This document shows positions 60,149-64,000 of a DNA stretch of 64,000 nt, piece by piece (positions within the stretch are counted from its first letter, which is position 1; each line of letters starts with the position of its first letter). The DNA comes from Vibrio sp. SS-MA-C1-2. Its GTDB lineage: Bacteria; Pseudomonadota; Gammaproteobacteria; Enterobacterales; Vibrionaceae. The translations under genes and the position numbers were made by a program. The notes beneath the pieces are model-generated. The model was not told where the DNA came from. It saw only the letters and a list, made by a program, of their open reading frames with translations, and did no database searches. The stretch covers positions 2,840,025 to 2,904,024 of the forward strand of contig NZ_CP090981.1 of the NCBI RefSeq assembly GCF_021513135.1, given 5' to 3'.

Positions 60149-60877
60149 TTAGTGAGCTAAATAGTTAGCAAAGGCTTGTGTTTGAGGAGCTGTAAATGCA
60201 CGGTTATCACCAAACTCTACCACTTTTCCTTGTTCTAGGTAGAGAATATGGCTGGCAATCTTTCTAGCAAAGTCGACTTCATGAGTAACGACAACTTGAG
60301 TTATCCCCGTTTCACTTAACTCTTGAATAATTGAAACGACTTGACTGGTTATCTCAGGATCTAAAGCTGCGGTAGGTTCATCAAAAAGAAGAACATCTGG
60401 TTTCATCATTAATGCACGAGCAATAGCTACACGTTGCTGCTGACCACCAGATAACTGAAGGGGCCAATGATTGGCTTTTTCTTCTAATTGAAGTTGTTTA
60501 AGAAGAAGAATCGCTTCTGCTTTTGCGTCTTGACGACTCATTCCTAATACTTTGATAGGTGCTTCGATTAAGTTGTCTAATACAGAAAGATGTGGCCATA
60601 GGTTATATTGTTGAAAGACCATACCAACTTGACGTCTTAAAGCTTGTCCTTTTCTCTCTTCTAATGGTGCTGAAAAGTCAAAGAACTGATCGGCAATAGA
60701 AAGCTCTCCATTTTCACCTGTTTCAAGCAGATTTAAAACACGTAATAGAGAGCTCTTACCTGCACCACTTGGGCCAAGTAACACAAGGGTATCGCCCGTT
60801 TCACACGAAAAACTGACATCATGTAAAACTTGATGTTTACCATAACTTTTATCTAAACCGCTAACTTGAATACTCAT
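60149..60877 (-). CDS. artP: Arginine ABC transporter ATP-binding protein ArtP
   Basis: ATPase of the importer, 242 residues: Walker [10 protein letters not shown] near 35, signature [17 protein letters not shown] near 141, and Walker [15 protein letters not shown] near 160. First gene of artPIQM. An ArgR-like half palindrome lies in its leader. Confidence 0.94.
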   Translation of the reverse strand: MSIQVSGLDKSYGKHQVLHDVSFSCETGDTLVLLGPSGAGKSSLLRVLNLLETGENGELSIADQFFDFSAPLEERKGQALRRQVGMVFQQYNLWPHLSVLDNLIEAPIKVLGMSRQDAKAEAILLLKQLQLEEKANHWPLQLSGGQQQRVAIARALMMKPDVLLFDEPTAALDPEITSQVVSIIQELSETGITQVVVTHEVDFARKIASHILYLEQGKVVEFGDNRAFTAPQTQAFANYLAH

Positions 60878-60932
60878 TCACTTATTCTGCATTTATTCCC
60901 AACACAAGAGCATAATACCCCACTTGAAATTA

Positions 60933-60949
60933 TATGCAATATTTATGAG
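60933..60949. promoter_or_regulatory. Possible ArgR box upstream of artP
   Basis: ATGCAATATTTATGAG, read on the other strand CTCATAAATATTGCAT, resembles the AT-rich symmetrical ArgR box (TGAATAAWWATTCA) at the outer positions only. No clear second box is seen at the usual 3-bp spacing. Confidence 0.25.
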
Positions 60950-60966
60950 TAAGTATTTATTAAAGT

Positions 60967-63219
60967 TTAACGTAAACGTCCTTCAAATCCACCACTGTGT
61001 AAACCACCGCCGGCACGCATTCCGCCAAGCCCCTGAAATTGACCTTGGAATTGACGATTTTGGAAAGAGTGATTCAAGCCCTCTCTATCAATGGTTGAAT
61101 GGTGCTGCCACTGATTATTACCTTGAAATTTATGATTATTATTTAAATTCTGATGATTATCCAACTGTCTATTATGACGCTGCTGTTGATTCACTCTATT
61201 GGTATCTAATTGATTTAGATCTCTAGTCTTCCAACTATTATTTGTTCTCTGTTGCCATTGTCCATTCTCATTACGCATAATATTGCCGTTCTTATCTGCA
61301 TAAACATTATTACGCAACTGATTATTGACTCGCGCTTTAGGATGATTATCTCTCAGTTGATTGACGTTAGCATTACGTAGGCGGTTATCTCGGTTTTGAT
61401 AAATATTATTGCGATTAATGTCGTTTCTATTAACATTATTTCCATTGATATTATTAAAATGCTTATTCACATCCGTTCGATTACCAATATTGACCGTATT
61501 ACCAATATTAATATTGCCGTTATTCTCAATATTTATATTATTATCATGGATATTATTTCCACCCCAGCCCCAATGACCACAACAATTTTGGCTCCAACCA
61601 AAGCCAGCACTGATAAAGCCATTACTCCAGCTGACTCCAACATTCCATCCCGTCCATGAGTTATAACCAACATGAAGACCCCAAGTGACAGGACGAGGAT
61701 AATAAATAGCTCCAACATAAGGTGGATAATACCAGCCTGTACCATAAACAGGGACACCATAATATGGGAAAGACCATAAATACCCCGGAGTATAACCAAC
61801 ATAAACAACCGTTGGCGTCGAATCATAAATCTGTACAAAAGTCATATTATAAGCTGGCGAGCTTGGTGGGATCTCAGCAATGACGGTAGTTGGAATGGTA
61901 TCAGCTACAACCCAAGGACCACTTGCGCTGGTAGAAGTAAACCAAACCGCATTATCTAAAGCGTAATAACGGTTATCAATTCGCAAAACCTGTGTTCCAG
62001 AGTTTTGGACATAATAGATATTGGTGCCTGGAATGACCACAAATTGTGGTTGACCAGAATATGCCACAGTTAATGTTGCTTTGCTTCTATCAATGGCAGT
62101 TGTTTGAGGGATTTGAGCATCCATTACCGCTTGATCTGCTTCTGGCGTTCCAGCAACCGAGGTACGTACACCGCCAATCTCAGAATTCGCAGGAATATCT
62201 TTAAACGCTTTTGGTAGTTCAGTTGCAGGAACAAAGACCCAAGGACCATTTTTAGAGGTTGATTTAAACCAACGTCCAGAAAGCAATACATACATTTCGC
62301 CGGATGAGAGATCACGTAGCCAAGCGGTTTCTGTATTTTTAACGTATAAGATATTGCCTGTCGATAACGCTTGCCAATTAGGAACGCCGTCGGTTGAAAT
62401 CACTTCAGTGGGCTCAGTAGCGACAATAATCTTCAAATTATGAGCAAATTGATTTTGACGTTTTTTTTGGTCTGCTGGCATCTGCTTTGAAACCAGTTGA
62501 ATCAAATCACTCGGCGGTGTCGACTCTGGCATCCAACCACTCATCACATTGCGTGAAAAATACCAATTAACACCATCGGTTAAATAGTACTGCGACGTTT
62601 TCGTACTTTTTACCACATAATAAGGTGTATTCTCAGCGCGAAGGTAATCACTATTCGGGATTACCTTAAATTTCGGCTCACCATCAAACAGTAATAACAG
62701 CGCGAGTTGATTAGAAAAGACCATTTTCGGTGGCGTATTTTTCAACTCAGCAATATGGCTATTTTCTCTATCGGCAATTTTAAGGCTTGCGGCTAACTTT
62801 GAGGCTGAAAAAATGAATACGGAGTTTTCAATCGTATCATTGACTCGTTTCGTAAATGCGACACTATCCACTTCACTATCTTTTGGCCATCCCATTTTTG
62901 TCACAACAAAGTTTCTTGCCGTCGCTTTATCTTCAGATTTATCAATATCAACTCGTGTTGTAAACCACATCGTTCCAAAGATTGGTTCTCCACCATCGAC
63001 TTTAAAAGAGACTGCGGTTCTCCCTTGTAAAACATTCCCCGTGAGTTCTTGAGCTTGAGGTTCATAAACAACTAAGCTGTTATTACCCACTTCAATTTGT
63101 TGAGGCCACTGTTTAGCCGTTGGCGCCGAGTTCGTTTCAGTGTTTGCAAATGTAGATAGAGAATAACTACTGATCAAGACCAAGAGTAGTATTTTGACGA
63201 TGGAGGATAGCTTGTCCAT
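60967..63219 (-). CDS. Secreted repeat protein with an Asn-rich C-terminus
   Basis: A 750-residue exported protein: signal peptide to about residue 25 (SLSTFA). Three related units of about 50 residues each end in a W-[YF]-x-S...GW/GPW motif: W219-W229, W317-W327 and W426-W436. Each is preceded by a P-x-F-x-V-I-P or similar strand. A Tyr/Trp/Gly-rich stretch (about 476-556) follows, then an Asn-rich, Ile/Val-spaced low-complexity region (about 555-700), and a Gly/Arg end. Similar proteins are labelled carbohydrate-binding family V/XII in some annotations, but I see no proof of sugar binding. It is followed on the same strand by nothing in the window; the DUF3108-like gene lies upstream. Confidence 0.8.
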   Translation of the reverse strand: MDKLSSIVKILLLVLISSYSLSTFANTETNSAPTAKQWPQQIEVGNNSLVVYEPQAQELTGNVLQGRTAVSFKVDGGEPIFGTMWFTTRVDIDKSEDKATARNFVVTKMGWPKDSEVDSVAFTKRVNDTIENSVFIFSASKLAASLKIADRENSHIAELKNTPPKMVFSNQLALLLLFDGEPKFKVIPNSDYLRAENTPYYVVKSTKTSQYYLTDGVNWYFSRNVMSGWMPESTPPSDLIQLVSKQMPADQKKRQNQFAHNLKIIVATEPTEVISTDGVPNWQALSTGNILYVKNTETAWLRDLSSGEMYVLLSGRWFKSTSKNGPWVFVPATELPKAFKDIPANSEIGGVRTSVAGTPEADQAVMDAQIPQTTAIDRSKATLTVAYSGQPQFVVIPGTNIYYVQNSGTQVLRIDNRYYALDNAVWFTSTSASGPWVVADTIPTTVIAEIPPSSPAYNMTFVQIYDSTPTVVYVGYTPGYLWSFPYYGVPVYGTGWYYPPYVGAIYYPRPVTWGLHVGYNSWTGWNVGVSWSNGFISAGFGWSQNCCGHWGWGGNNIHDNNINIENNGNINIGNTVNIGNRTDVNKHFNNINGNNVNRNDINRNNIYQNRDNRLRNANVNQLRDNHPKARVNNQLRNNVYADKNGNIMRNENGQWQQRTNNSWKTRDLNQLDTNRVNQQQRHNRQLDNHQNLNNNHKFQGNNQWQHHSTIDREGLNHSFQNRQFQGQFQGLGGMRAGGGLHSGGFEGRLR

Positions 63220-63273
63220 TATTGCCTCTTAATTAAAAAGTTCTCAAAATAATTTGTTTAAATACAGTGAGGA

Positions 63274-64000
63274 TTAACACTCAACGTGTTTTTTTACTAA
63301 TTCAACAGTAACATTTAAAACCGTATCATACCTTGCTTTTACCAATTGGTAGTCAAAATCTGGTGAAAACCAAAGTTGCACTTTTTTATATTTACCCACT
63401 TCATAGACACGATATGCTGGAATTTCTCCCCATGTTTTCGTTTTAATTTTATCTAATCCTTGAACTTGAAAATGAAGAGGTTTAATTTTATTACGACCTT
63501 GACGATATAATTTAATATCTTTGATATCATTTAATAACGCGTAACGAATTGCCGTGCTCACTGTATTAATATCAGCCAGTGGCATTCCTTCATTATCAAA
63601 CTCTTGAGGTTTGCCATCAAGAATAACTCTAGATTTAGTCCCATCATCACTAAAACTTGTCTTCATTTTGCGGTCTTTAAAGCCTTCTAAAGTCTGTTTT
63701 GATGAAGAAGGAACAAATGCGCCAAACTTGGGCGACCAAATCAATACCGTTTGTTGTTCAAAAATAGCTTTGACACCCAATAGACTTAACTTTCCTGCGG
63801 AATCGACATGGGCTTGTTGCTCTTGCCAATCAATAATCCGTGTTAATTCCCCAATATTCACCCCTGCTAAGTAGGTATGGTAATTTAGTGTCTTTTTACA
63901 GCGATGATTATCAGGGAAAGGTATTGATGGTTTAACACGTTTATTCTCTGCTTGAGTCGTGGATATCTTAGAAATAGGTGAGGGTGAAGAGTCTGAAGCA
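63274..64000 (-). CDS. DUF3108-like protein, C-terminal part
   Basis: The frame is open from the stop at 63274 to the right edge, so the start lies beyond the window; the GTG at 63861 is internal to it. The visible part has a Ser/Pro-rich segment (SDSSPSPISKISTTQ), then LNYHTYLAGVNIGELTRIIDW and a beta-rich domain ending in YQLVKARY and VELVKKHVEC. This arrangement fits DUF3108 periplasmic proteins, whose function is not established. Its stop lies about 55 bp before the start of the secreted Asn-rich gene, so both may be co-transcribed. Confidence 0.7.
   Translation of the reverse strand, partial: ASDSSPSPISKISTTQAENKRVKPSIPFPDNHRCKKTLNYHTYLAGVNIGELTRIIDWQEQQAHVDSAGKLSLLGVKAIFEQQTVLIWSPKFGAFVPSSSKQTLEGFKDRKMKTSFSDDGTKSRVILDGKPQEFDNEGMPLADINTVSTAIRYALLNDIKDIKLYRQGRNKIKPLHFQVQGLDKIKTKTWGEIPAYRVYEVGKYKKVQLWFSPDFDYQLVKARYDTVLNVTVELVKKHVEC

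Overview
The window reads as chromosomal DNA of an AT-rich marine gammaproteobacterium of the family Vibrionaceae (Photobacterium or a close relative is my best guess). The reasons are the order rlmA / yfcL-aroC / prmB-smrB-sixA / fadJI-fadL / mlaA, a VF530-type small protein, a tRNA-Ser-Thr-Gly cluster feeding an rRNA operon, and about a dozen ERIC-like palindromic repeats of roughly 125 bp scattered between genes. No phage, integrase, transposase or CRISPR array is visible.

Layout. 0-3 kb: 3' end of an unrecognised gene, rlmA, yfcL, aroC. 3-15 kb: an accessory-looking block, all on the + strand: a LysR regulator, two nearly identical 562-residue thiamine-diphosphate decarboxylases (3 residue differences) each behind a duplicated ~450 bp leader, an OprB-like porin between them, then an AaeX-AaeA-AaeB-like efflux set and a TolC-like outer-membrane channel. 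Behind the second decarboxylase lie the last codons of a deleted second porin, so the ancestral event was a tandem duplication of decarboxylase plus porin. 15-28 kb: core genes prmB, smrB (5' end out of frame at an A8 run), sixA, an M16 peptidase, a two-domain RNase HI, a YjjU-like patatin phospholipase, and the fatty-acid set fadJ-fadI and fadL with matching FadR-type sites. 28-35 kb: CoA-binding protein, an apparently exported family II pyrophosphatase, a CAT-like acetyltransferase, two PQQ sugar dehydrogenases (gcd and a soluble one with a perfect FNR box upstream) and a GNAT enzyme. 35-40.6 kb: a vitamin B12 uptake cluster (btuB-btuC-btuD-btuF plus an atypical adenosyltransferase gene) headed by a short cobalamin riboswitch. 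40.7-49 kb: mlaA bracketed by ERIC-like repeats, and the whole ccmABCDEFGHI cytochrome c maturation operon. 49-57.7 kb: tRNA-Arg(CCT), an LpxL-family acyltransferase, a 16S-tRNA-Ala-23S-5S operon on the minus strand with a tRNA Ser-Thr-Gly cluster just upstream, and the VF530-like gene. 58-64 kb: artPIQM arginine transporter, a secreted Asn-rich protein and the C-terminal part of a DUF3108-like protein running off the window.

How it works together. The 3-15 kb block is the best candidate for an uncharacterised system: a 2-keto acid (probably aromatic) is decarboxylated in the cytoplasm, the porin handles entry or exit across the outer membrane, and the AaeAB/TolC-like parts expel an acidic product or intermediate. 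Both decarboxylase leaders carry the same pair of 15-bp imperfect palindromes, one overlapping a consensus -35 hexamer, which look like operators, possibly for the adjacent LysR regulator. These functional links are inference from family membership and gene order.
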